Made by a program: the position numbers and the translations under genes. DNA of 64,000 bases, from positions 1-64,000 of the forward strand of contig NZ_AZQN01000004.1 in the NCBI RefSeq assembly GCF_000566685.1. Reading direction: 5' to 3'. The DNA comes from Dyadobacter tibetensis Y620-1. GTDB taxonomy: Bacteria; Bacteroidota; Bacteroidia; Cytophagales; Spirosomataceae. The notes beneath the pieces are model-generated. The model was given only the letters and a program-made list of their open reading frames with translations. It was not told the DNA's origin and did no database searches. This document shows, piece after piece, positions 28,601 to 35,332 of the stretch (within the stretch, counting starts at the first letter, position 1; each line of letters opens with the position of its first letter).

Positions 28601-28792
28601 CCTCTGGCCTTCGCCAGCGGTGCCGCAGCCGAATCTCGTAAGACCATCGGTTGGACCGTATTCGGCGGTATGATTGCCGCCACTTCTCTAGCTATCTTCG
28701 TAGTACCTGTACTATTCGTCGCCATAGAGAAAATAGCCATGGGCAAAAAGCTTAAGGCTAGACAAGCAGGTGAATTAGAAGAGGAAGACTAG
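25631..28792 (+). CDS. RND efflux pump, HAE1 type (system 2)
   Basis: The 1053-residue AcrB-like transporter begins MIADIFIKRPITAIVSSVVI, a standard RND N-terminus. Two six-helix halves are present, with the proton-relay Asp pair in IGIVVDDAIVVVEAV and the TM10 lysine region in AAKNAILIVEFAKE. The porter-domain segment SIMIALALYSPNGSHD is typical of multidrug (HAE1) pumps. A strong terminator follows at 28818. Export of hydrophobic drugs or toxic compounds is likely from family; the true substrates are unknown. Confidence 0.96.
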   Translation: MIADIFIKRPITAIVSSVVIVLVGLISLFNLPVAQYPDVTPPTVTVSGSFTGADAQTVEQTTTTPIETQINGTPGMTYMSSNSTGSGQSSINVVFDVGTDVNIAALDVQNRVSVAEPTLPDAVKRLGLTVRKRQPSIMIALALYSPNGSHDAQFIGNYANIYLKDALQRVKGVGDIVTRADDFSMRIWLDPDKLATLKMVPADISAALAEQNLQVAAGTVGGNPQPNTQSFEYNVLTNSRLSTKEQFEDIVVRSSPTEGSIVYLKDVARVELGKFDYGINAFVDGKPAAFVLIYQAPGANALDTYDGVMAALKKLKPSFPKDLDYSIPLETASVVRVSIEEVLHTFAEAMILVIIVVFLFLQNWRATLIPILAIPVSLIGTFIFFIPFGFTINTLTLFAFVLAIGIVVDDAIVVVEAVQHNIDHEKLSPKKATKKAMKEISGPVIAIALILAAVFVPVSFVPGIVGRLYQQFAITIAVSVLLSAFVALSLTPALCVIMLKPSKGVNDKKNMLERFFDRFNRWFERLSSKYTNGVAGWIKATPLVLVMMVCLFVGLFFLFQNKPTGFIPIEDEGRLYVTYEMPEATSTTRNVAMIKDIMARLKEIPEVRVVGGLAGLNVISFSNKSNVGTMFVNLHPWADRKGAEHHVQSVIAKIRQKTGDIKEARIMPISPPAIPGLGSTAGFTFQLQQATSTDNIQQFEVVARKFLGDINARPEIGAAFTFFNARTPSYELEVDRDKTKKLGVKVSDVYSSLSTLLGSSYVNDFNLYGRNFRVMVQADSTYRSSLDKIKKFYVRNSQGNMIPLSSLVSSKLIETPALISHYNIYRSIEINGTPGDGYSSGQAIEALREVAQTLPEGYSFEFSGMSSEEIKAGNSTTLIFSISILFVFLFLAALYESWSIPFSVLFAVPIGAFGSILTLTFMPNLTNNIYAQIGLITLIGLAAKNAILIVEFAKERVDNGMELVAATLEAVKLRLRPIIMTSLAFILGVLPLAFASGAAAESRKTIGWTVFGGMIAATSLAIFVVPVLFVAIEKIAMGKKLKARQAGELEEED

Positions 28793-28817
28793 TAATCATT
28801 GAAAACATAAGCATAAG

Positions 28818-28858
28818 AAAAGGCTGCCATATCCGAAATGATATGGCAGCCTTTTTTT
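28818..28858 (+). terminator. Intrinsic terminator of RND system 2
   Basis: A 16-bp perfect stem (28818-28833 with 28840-28855, core GGCTGCCATATC) with a 6-base loop runs into a T tract. It lies between the pump gene and the convergent DUF4270 gene and, having A-rich and T-rich flanks, could work in both directions. Confidence 0.9.
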
Positions 28859-28922
28859 GATATTATCCTGGAGAATTTACCTGGAACAGACCCGTTCGAT
28901 TGTGCTAGGCGACAATTGATTC

Positions 28923-30326
28923 CTATTTTTTATTGTATTTTACAGTTGTATAATAAAGCTCAAGCTTAGAATTATTCGGCCCGACTTTAACATTCTGATC
29001 GCCTATTACCAACCTGGAAACACCTTTAGCATAATCGGAACGAGCTTCAGGCCACGATCCATTCGCCATAGCAGAAGTATATAAGGCAAGTCCATTCTCT
29101 GTTTTATAATCACTAAACATGATGCTGGCTACAAAAGCACTCACATCAAAAACATAATATTGCTCATTATCAATGATATTCTCAACATACTGTCCAGAAA
29201 TGGCTTCACGTCCGTCTAAGGTTGTCAGGGCTTGAGGAACAAAATTGCCTTCACCAGAAGAGAAGAACTCATTATTTTTATTAATGTAATATAAATACAG
29301 TCGCTTAGGTGCATTATACATAGGCGTAACGCTCTGCTGAACCGGATAAATTTTCAGCAAGGCTCTGTTGGCGACCGAATAGTCAACATATTTCAGATTG
29401 CTCAGATATGGTAGATCTATTCTGGTGAATACCCCCATCCCTTCCTGAATGAACGATCTGTTATTAGTCTGGCTGGAGGGAATAGCACTAGTTTTGGGCC
29501 CTGTAGCCTGTGCCAATTGGGTGCCCTTCCTATCTGTGGAAATCTGATTATAAGAAGCATTCAAAGCAACCACCGATTTATTCTTTGATATACCATCATT
29601 ACCTACCACATGATAGTGGAGACGTATCCCAGAATTTGTGCCCTGAAGCTTAATACCAATAACTGCCCCTTGATCCTGATCGCTTACCCGCAGCGTAATA
29701 CCTTGAATAACTTGATACCAGTCGTCTGCTGTTTTCATGAGATTACTCTCCGCCAGATCGAAAATCTTCTTTCCTAATTCATCTGAAAGTCTGATTTTCA
29801 AAGAATCTGTATTGGGCATTGGTTTAAACTTCAAAGTTCCTAAAGGTTTAGCATCAAAAGGAAGCGTTGAGGTATTAAAATAGGACGACCGAAGGAAGAT
29901 ATCCTTAGTTACCGCATGTACCGAAAGGTTCATGGTTTTGGTGGTGTCACCATAATAATATCCGTCATATTCTAACAACACGTCTAACGAGTCATACACC
30001 GCTTTTTCGGGGAGTACGATAGAGCCCTGAAGCTGGGGTTGGGTATAGCCCTGTGCTGTGACAGTCCCGAGCAACGGATCCTGATATCTTCCCGTCAGCA
30101 GGCGGTCCACGCCGCCGGTCATTAAAGAATCGTAAACGACGGTACTAAACTTTACCGTATTGGTATCGCTATAAAGAACGGCGAAGTCGTCGGGATTGGG
30201 CTGAACCAATGAAACAATCTCATCTCCCCAGTCACAGCTCGACAGAGAAGTCGCCAAGCCTAGGGCCAAAGAGATATTAAGAAAACGGGAGATATATGAT
30301 TTGGGGGTCTTTAAGTTTATGCTCAT
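28923..30326 (-). CDS. DUF4270 family lipoprotein
   Basis: The 467-residue protein has a lipoprotein signal with lipobox LSSC (Cys31). Beyond it the sequence is beta-rich, with the DUF4270 pattern: early VKFSTVVYDSLMTGGVDRLLTGRYQDP, shown here only in part as SLMTGGVDRLLTGRYQDP, and late YYVFDVSAFVASIM. It is expected in the periplasm or at the cell surface. The family is largely restricted to Bacteroidota and has no proven function. It is divergent from a Kelch lipoprotein and DUF4907 gene, a neighbourhood I recognise as recurring in this phylum. It has a well-formed promoter at 30350. Confidence 0.88.
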   Translation of the reverse strand: MSINLKTPKSYISRFLNISLALGLATSLSSCDWGDEIVSLVQPNPDDFAVLYSDTNTVKFSTVVYDSLMTGGVDRLLTGRYQDPLLGTVTAQGYTQPQLQGSIVLPEKAVYDSLDVLLEYDGYYYGDTTKTMNLSVHAVTKDIFLRSSYFNTSTLPFDAKPLGTLKFKPMPNTDSLKIRLSDELGKKIFDLAESNLMKTADDWYQVIQGITLRVSDQDQGAVIGIKLQGTNSGIRLHYHVVGNDGISKNKSVVALNASYNQISTDRKGTQLAQATGPKTSAIPSSQTNNRSFIQEGMGVFTRIDLPYLSNLKYVDYSVANRALLKIYPVQQSVTPMYNAPKRLYLYYINKNNEFFSSGEGNFVPQALTTLDGREAISGQYVENIIDNEQYYVFDVSAFVASIMFSDYKTENGLALYTSAMANGSWPEARSDYAKGVSRLVIGDQNVKVGPNNSKLELYYTTVKYNKK

Positions 30327-30349
30327 CTAAGAAAGAAACAGTAAAAATG

Positions 30350-30379
30350 CAAAATTATGAGTTGTAAACTTAATTACAA
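30350..30379 (-). promoter_or_regulatory. Promoter of the DUF4270 gene
   Basis: The minus strand has TTG (30377-30379), a 19-base spacer and TAATTTTG (30350-30357). This is a complete match to the Bacteroidota promoter consensus, 23 bases before the start codon. Confidence 0.7.
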
Positions 30380-30743
30380 CATATTTAAACGAAAGAGAAT
30401 TAATTTAATGAAACCAACATCTTGCTGCAACACAAGCAATGATACCAGCGTAATCCAATTTAGATCAGACTAAACAAACGTCTCAAACCTAGTTATCAAT
30501 ACGATTCGTACCATTTATTTGTGGCATTCATAACAGAAGAAATATATTTTTTCGGTATAGCAAAAACCGTCACTTTAAAAATTATAGGAGATTAAGGGCT
30601 TCAGAGGGCCTAAATTTTTAATTTAAAGCAACAAAACAAGGTGCCATGCGTTGAATTCTGGCACCCCGGACAAAAAGAAATATTCAAATTTTGTAAGCAT
30701 TGCTTTACTAACCAAAGCCAAGATGTTATGTTTGCAGAAAATT

Positions 30744-30751
30744 TAACTTTG
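30744..30751 (+). promoter_or_regulatory. Candidate -7 element for the Kelch-DUF4907 unit
   Basis: TAACTTTG matches TAnnTTTG and would give a leader of about 75 bases. There is no TTG at the usual upstream distance. Confidence 0.4.
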
Positions 30752-30834
30752 GCCAAGGTATAGGTTGTTCCTATAGATCGTTCAAATTTATAATTTATTT
30801 TATCAGTAAAAATTCGTCAAACCATATTATTTTC

Positions 30835-31863
30835 ATGTTCAATACTTTAAAGAAGACGTCATTAGCCCTAATAATTGCCTCAACCGCACTCGTGCAGGTA
30901 GGATGTAATAATGATGACCCAGAGGCTGATAAATTGGGTAACTGGTACCGCGATGGCATCCCTGGATTCGGTGGTTCGGCCCGTGCCAGAGCCGTAAGCT
31001 TCCTGATTGGCGATAAAGGATATGTGGGTACCGGACTTACCAACGAAACCGTTTCAAGAGTAAAAGATTTCTGGTCCTATGAAGCAAGTTCTAAGATTTG
31101 GTCTCAAAAAGCAGAATTCCCTGGAACTGGACGTACGGATGCAGTGTCTTTCGTTATAGGTGGTAAAGCTTATGTAGGTACAGGTTATGACGGCAATACC
31201 CAGCTAGACAACGGATATAAGAAGGATTTCTATAGTTACGATCCAGCAAAAAATAGTTGGACTGCTGTAGCAGATTTTGCAGGTGGAACCCGCCAGTATG
31301 CTTCTGCTTTTTCTGTTGGTGACAAGGCATATGTTGGCTTAGGCTATAACGGAAGCGGTTTCTATCAGGATTTTTATGAATATAATGCTACTACAGACTC
31401 CTGGAGAGAAATTGCTACCTTCACAGGTGGCAAGCGTAGAGGTGCTACTGCATTCACGGTTTCAGGTAAGGGTTATGTAGGCTTCGGTACTTCCAATTCC
31501 AACAGTTCAACCAGCGATCTTTATCAATTCGATCCTGCCGGTAATGCTGGTCAGGGAGCATGGACCAAAATGGTTAACGACGACGAAGATTTCCCGAAGC
31601 GTACTCACTCGCTGGCCCTGGTTTTCAGCGACAAAGTATACTTGGTTGGAGGAGCTAATCAATCAGATTGCTGGGAGTATGTGCCTGCCACCAATGTATG
31701 GACTGAAGTAACCGGATTTGAAGGTGGTCAACGTGGATATGCCGCTGGGTTCGCTGTGGGTAATCTCGGCTACTTCGGAACTGGCAGCCCCTCTGGCTCC
31801 GCAGGTTTTGACGACTGGTGGGCATTTGACCCTACAGCCGTAGTGAATGATGAAGACAACTAA
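30835..31863 (+). CDS. Kelch-repeat beta-propeller lipoprotein
   Basis: The 342-residue protein has a lipoprotein signal with lipobox VQVGC (Cys24). Six Kelch repeats follow, about 45-50 residues each, recurring as (G)xR.xAxxFxxGxKxYVGxG...DFYxYxPxxxxW. Examples are GDKGYVGTG, GGKAYVGTGYDG, GDKAYVGLGYNG, SGKGYVGFG, DKVYLVGG and GNLGYFGTG. Six repeats fit one closed propeller. It should sit outside the cytoplasm as a protein- or glycan-binding module. The DUF4907 gene follows 13 bases on, so the two are co-transcribed; the DUF4270 gene is divergent. Confidence 0.92.
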   Translation: MFNTLKKTSLALIIASTALVQVGCNNDDPEADKLGNWYRDGIPGFGGSARARAVSFLIGDKGYVGTGLTNETVSRVKDFWSYEASSKIWSQKAEFPGTGRTDAVSFVIGGKAYVGTGYDGNTQLDNGYKKDFYSYDPAKNSWTAVADFAGGTRQYASAFSVGDKAYVGLGYNGSGFYQDFYEYNATTDSWREIATFTGGKRRGATAFTVSGKGYVGFGTSNSNSSTSDLYQFDPAGNAGQGAWTKMVNDDEDFPKRTHSLALVFSDKVYLVGGANQSDCWEYVPATNVWTEVTGFEGGQRGYAAGFAVGNLGYFGTGSPSGSAGFDDWWAFDPTAVVNDEDN

Positions 31864-31876
31864 ATCAAGATAATTT

Positions 31877-32218
31877 GTGCGTAAGCCTTTCATCATATTA
31901 TTAGTGATTGCTGGCCTTGTCGGAACCTATTTATGGTTCAACAAGGCCAGCCTTTTTACAGGCCCTGACGACTCTCCGGAGCACGTGCTGCATATTAAAA
32001 CCTCCTTGGATTCCCTCAATGGTTGGGGATACGAAATATTTGACGATACTACCTTGATCATTCAACAGAAGCACCTCCCCGGTGTCGAGGGTCTCAAAGG
32101 TTTTGAAAAGGAGAGCCAGGCTCGGGCTACCGGAGCTCTGGTGGTTCATAAAATCTATACAGGCCAACTCCCCCCTACCATTACACGGCATGAGCTAGAC
32201 AGCCTGCTGGCATTATAA
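31877..32218 (+). CDS. DUF4907-like small membrane-anchored protein
   Basis: The 113-residue protein starts at GTG 31877. One hydrophobic segment (about residues 4-21) serves as signal or anchor. The remainder has the DUF4907 pattern: NGWGYEIFDDTTLIIQQKHL, then GLKGFEKESQARATGALVVH and LPPTITRHELDSL. The family is a small domain of unknown function found in Bacteroidota, often beside Kelch and DUF4270 genes. It lies 13 bases after the Kelch gene. The stop is 21 bases from the end of the convergent phosphatase-like gene. Confidence 0.8.
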   Translation: MRKPFIILLVIAGLVGTYLWFNKASLFTGPDDSPEHVLHIKTSLDSLNGWGYEIFDDTTLIIQQKHLPGVEGLKGFEKESQARATGALVVHKIYTGQLPPTITRHELDSLLAL

Positions 32219-32239
32219 GACCTGTCAGGGATACAATCC

Positions 32240-33274
32240 TTACTTTAGTCGATATACCCCAGTCAGAGGGAAATGATCTGAGAAAAAAATATCACGATGT
32301 GTTTCGAATTTAACTAGCTCTAGTTTATTGGCATCATAAAATTGCTGGTCGATCCGTATAAAATATGGCAGACTGTTATAGGTAAATCCAAATCCTGATC
32401 CGCCTTCTTCGAAGGCATTGGACAACCTTTTCCGCATACGGTTATAGGAGTAGCTATAAGGCGTTTCATTGAAATCCCCTCCGACAATTACCGGGTGTTT
32501 AGCCTCTTTTATCCATTCTTCCAGCAAATCTACCTCTCCTTTCCTATGTAAGAAGCCATTTTTTAGTTTGCGCATCACCAGCACTCCTCCTTTTTCAAGT
32601 TCTTCTTTGTCTTTCTCTTTGACAAGTTTATCTATTTGAAGGCTCATGGAGAACAAGTGGGTTCCAAAAATAGATAGGGTGTCCTTGCCTATCGCTATGT
32701 CGGCCTGAACGATTCCATTTAAGACTTGAAATAATGTGTCTCTGGCGGCCACGATTGGGTATTTCGAAAAAACCGTTAACCGTACCGTATTTTTCAATGC
32801 CTTATGCTTTCGATGTTGTAGGGTATGGTAATAGGGATAGGTTTTTCGAATATTGTCCAAAGTACGCCGATGGGTCCAGTTAGAATATTCAGGCAATAAG
32901 AGTACGTCGGCCTCCTGCCCCAGGAGCCATTGCAGATAATCGGAAACTTCCTGCCCGCTTTTCGTATAATTTCCTACATTATAGGAAAGCACCGAAATCA
33001 CCTTTTTATCTTCTGCTTCAGCGTTCTTCGGGGCTGCATCTAGCCGATAGGTTCGGGGTAAGAGCAAAAGAAATGAGCCAAATACCAGCAAGGGCCAGAG
33101 CAGATTGCGGGGACTAAAAATAAGTATCAACCCCAGGCAAAACAGATGAAATAGTAAAAGCACCGGATAGCCAAGCCCCAGTACGCCAAGCACCCAGCCC
33201 TGGATATACCCCAGATATATTAGAAAAGTTAAAATTATGGTAAAAAAACTAACAAAAGAATAGAGCCTGCGCAT
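32240..33274 (-). CDS. Membrane-anchored endonuclease/exonuclease/phosphatase family protein
   Basis: The 344-residue protein has three N-terminal transmembrane helices (about residues 6-24, 28-52 and 56-76). An EEP-fold domain follows, with its key motifs visible: VLSYNVGNY (Asn), LLPEYSN (metal Glu), VGGDFNETP (Asp/Asn) and the final SDHFPLTGVY (Asp-His pair). This anchored form is widespread in Bacteroidota; the catalytic domain probably faces the periplasm and may act on nucleic acid or phospholipid-like phosphodiesters. The substrate is unknown. All catalytic residues appear intact. Confidence 0.9.
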   Translation of the reverse strand: MRRLYSFVSFFTIILTFLIYLGYIQGWVLGVLGLGYPVLLLFHLFCLGLILIFSPRNLLWPLLVFGSFLLLLPRTYRLDAAPKNAEAEDKKVISVLSYNVGNYTKSGQEVSDYLQWLLGQEADVLLLPEYSNWTHRRTLDNIRKTYPYYHTLQHRKHKALKNTVRLTVFSKYPIVAARDTLFQVLNGIVQADIAIGKDTLSIFGTHLFSMSLQIDKLVKEKDKEELEKGGVLVMRKLKNGFLHRKGEVDLLEEWIKEAKHPVIVGGDFNETPYSYSYNRMRKRLSNAFEEGGSGFGFTYNSLPYFIRIDQQFYDANKLELVKFETHRDIFFSDHFPLTGVYRLK

Positions 33275-33356
33275 ATCTAGATAAAACCGTAATAATGATG
33301 CTGCAATATAAGGACAAAATTCAGCGTATGTTTTATTTTAGGAAACCCTAGCCCAC

Positions 33357-33387
33357 TTGTAGATCTGATTTAATTGTATTACATTTG
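33357..33387 (+). promoter_or_regulatory. Promoter of the rimP-nusA-infB operon
   Basis: TTG (33357-33359), a 20-base spacer and TACATTTG (33380-33387) match the Bacteroidota consensus at both elements. RNA should start near 33394, giving a leader of about 64 bases that contains the hairpin at 33418. Confidence 0.75.
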
Positions 33388-33417
33388 TGGCAGAATTCTA
33401 TTTTGATCGGTTGATTG

Positions 33418-33439
33418 AGGGGTATTAAACCCCTTTTTT
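33418..33439 (+). terminator. Leader hairpin with T run before rimP (possible attenuator)
   Basis: An AGGGGT/ACCCCT stem (33418-33423 with 33429-33434) with a 5-base loop runs into six Ts (33434-33439), 18 bases before the rimP start. It has the form of an intrinsic terminator inside the operon leader. It is too far from the preceding divergent gene to terminate anything else. Confidence 0.7.
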
Positions 33440-33457
33440 ATTTATAGTCCATCTTAC

Positions 33458-33940
33458 ATGACAGTTAAAGAACAGTTGGAAGATTTGCTCAATCCGATAT
33501 TGGAAGCAAGCAATTGTTTTCTTGTCGATATTTCGTTAAAACCTTCCAAAATAAGTCAGAAAGTAATTATTTTAGTCGATAGCGACGAGGGAATTACCAT
33601 ACAGCAGTGCACGTCTGTGAGCCGGCAGCTGGCCAAACAACTTGAAGAAATGGAGTTTTTCGCCGAGGCTTATACCCTAGAGGTGTCTTCTCCCGGCTTG
33701 GACCAGCCCTTGGTATTGCCCCGTCAGTTTATAAAAAACATCGGTAGGAGTTTAAAAATCACAGACAACTCAGGAGAAATGTTTACGGGAGAGCTTTTAG
33801 AAGTAGGGGAAAAGGAAATCACCCTCCAGGTTCCCGCTCCGAAGAAGAAACCGAAAGTCCCTGTCGAGGAGGCCTCCCTGCGGAAGGTGATCGCCTTCGA
33901 CCAAATAGCCAAAGCACTTGTAGTGATTTCACTCAAGTAA
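33458..33940 (+). CDS. rimP: Ribosome maturation factor RimP
   Basis: The 160-residue cytosolic protein matches RimP, needed for 30S subunit maturation. The N-terminal domain holds FLVDISLKPSKISQKVIILVDSDEGITI, of which the core is VIILVDSDEGITIQQCTSVS. The family signature YTLEVSSPGLDQPLVLPRQF appears in the middle, followed by a small C-terminal barrel (NIGRSLKITDNSGEMFTGEL). It is the first gene of the conserved rimP-nusA-infB operon, with nusA 85 bases on. The promoter and leader hairpin are directly upstream. Confidence 0.96.
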   Translation: MTVKEQLEDLLNPILEASNCFLVDISLKPSKISQKVIILVDSDEGITIQQCTSVSRQLAKQLEEMEFFAEAYTLEVSSPGLDQPLVLPRQFIKNIGRSLKITDNSGEMFTGELLEVGEKEITLQVPAPKKKPKVPVEEASLRKVIAFDQIAKALVVISLK

Positions 33941-34025
33941 AAATTAAGCTCCGGGCCTAAGGCCAGAGTAGAATGAAAGATAAAATTGTACAACCTAAGA
34001 TCAGCAAATATTCATACTAAATACA

Positions 34026-35267
34026 ATGGATAGCGGAATATTAATAGAATCATTTGCAGAGTTTGCAAGCTCTAAAAACATTGATCGTCCTACGATGATC
34101 AGCGTATTGGAGGAGGTTTTTAGAACCATGATTCGTAAAAAATACGGCACCGATGATAACTTTGACGTCATCATTAACCCGGAAAGTGGTGATTTAGAAA
34201 TGTGGCGTACCCGTGAGATTGTCGATGACAACTCAGAGGATATTTGGGAGTACAACAAAATACCCCTTAACGAAGCCCGTAGAATCCAAAGCGACTTTGA
34301 AGTCGGCGAGGAAGTGGCCGAGGAAGTAAAACTAGAAGAATTTGGCCGCCGCTTGGTTCAGACGGCCCGCCAAACCCTGATACAGCGTATCAAGGATATG
34401 GAGAAGGAGATCATGTATGAAAAATACAAGGATCAGGTTGGAGAGATGATCACGGGCGAAGTGTATCAGACATTGCGTCACGAGGTAATTATAGTAGACA
34501 GTGAAGGAAACGAACTTTCTTTACCACGTGTTGAACAGATATCTAAAGATCGCTTCCGCAAAGGAGAGTCGGTTAAAGCGGTAATTCATAAGGTAGACAT
34601 GAATAATGGCTCCCCAAAAATTACTCTGTCCCGGACCTCCCCCATGTTCTTAGAGCGCCTGTTTGAAGTAGAGATTCCTGAAATTTATGATGGAATTATT
34701 GCTGTAAGAAGAGTTGTACGAGAGCCAGGCGAAAGAGCGAAGGTAGCTGTGGAATCCTTCGATGACCGCATTGATCCGGTAGGAGCCTGTGTGGGAATGA
34801 AGGGATCCAGAATCCATTCTATCGTGAGGGAACTGGGTAACGAAAATATTGATGTCATCAATTTTACCGAAAACCTGGAGTTACTTATAAGCAGAGCGTT
34901 AAGCCCGGCCAAAGTTAGTTCCATGCAGATTGACAAAGATGCCCGCCGGGTTTCTGTCTTTTTAAAGCCCGATCAAGTATCTTTGGCAATTGGTAAAGGT
35001 GGCCAGAACATTAAATTGGCTGGTAAACTTGTCGGAATGGAGATCGATGTGTTCCGTGATATCGAAGAACAGAATGATGAAGATGTAGATTTGTCTGAAT
35101 TCTCAGATGAAATCGAGAGCTGGATTATTCAGGAGCTTCATAAGATTGGCTTAGATACTGCCAAAAGTGTTTTAGCCCTTAGCACGGAAGAACTGGTACG
35201 TAGAACCGATATGGAAGATACTACCATCGAAGAGGTCCTGGAGATCCTTCGTAAAGAATTTGAGTAA
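34026..35267 (+). CDS. nusA: Transcription termination/antitermination factor NusA
   Basis: The 413-residue protein has the standard order. An N-terminal RNA polymerase-binding domain (1-125) precedes an S1 domain (about 135-200) and two KH domains, with GACVGMKGSRIHSIVREL and the second GxxG in LAIGKGGQNIKLAGKLVG. A short acidic, helix-hairpin-like tail (SWIIQELHKIGLDTAKSVL) replaces the longer acidic repeats of E. coli. NusA modulates pausing, termination and rRNA antitermination. In many bacteria it also affects its own operon, which is relevant to the terminator-like leader upstream of rimP. Confidence 0.97.
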   Translation: MDSGILIESFAEFASSKNIDRPTMISVLEEVFRTMIRKKYGTDDNFDVIINPESGDLEMWRTREIVDDNSEDIWEYNKIPLNEARRIQSDFEVGEEVAEEVKLEEFGRRLVQTARQTLIQRIKDMEKEIMYEKYKDQVGEMITGEVYQTLRHEVIIVDSEGNELSLPRVEQISKDRFRKGESVKAVIHKVDMNNGSPKITLSRTSPMFLERLFEVEIPEIYDGIIAVRRVVREPGERAKVAVESFDDRIDPVGACVGMKGSRIHSIVRELGNENIDVINFTENLELLISRALSPAKVSSMQIDKDARRVSVFLKPDQVSLAIGKGGQNIKLAGKLVGMEIDVFRDIEEQNDEDVDLSEFSDEIESWIIQELHKIGLDTAKSVLALSTEELVRRTDMEDTTIEEVLEILRKEFE

Positions 35268-35279
35268 AATAAAATGAAG

Positions 35280-35299
35280 CATGCCTGGTGGCATGTTTT
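35280..35299 (+). terminator. Short GC hairpin between nusA and infB
   Basis: A CATGCC/GGCATG stem with a TGGT loop (35280-35295) is followed by four Ts. It is a weak terminator-like structure inside the operon, 33 bases before the infB start. It may tune infB readthrough or protect the nusA 3' end. Confidence 0.5.
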
Positions 35300-35332
35300 A
35301 GGAATGCAAAACTTTTTCTACTGATTGCTAAT

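Larger units (their letters stand above)
30327..30834. other. 508-base divergent intergenic region
   Basis: This region separates the DUF4270 and Kelch genes. It holds a promoter for each (30350-30379 minus, 30744-30751 plus) and a 7-bp inverted repeat GGTGCCA/TGGCACC (30640-30646 with 30659-30665). The only small frame starting with ATG is about 21 codons and unconvincing. The rest is AT-rich with no clear gene. Confidence 0.5.

Noticed and set aside
30400-30480. Short ATG frame of about 21 codons upstream of DUF4270
   Set aside because: Too short, no hydrophobic or signal character, and no coupling with a neighbour.
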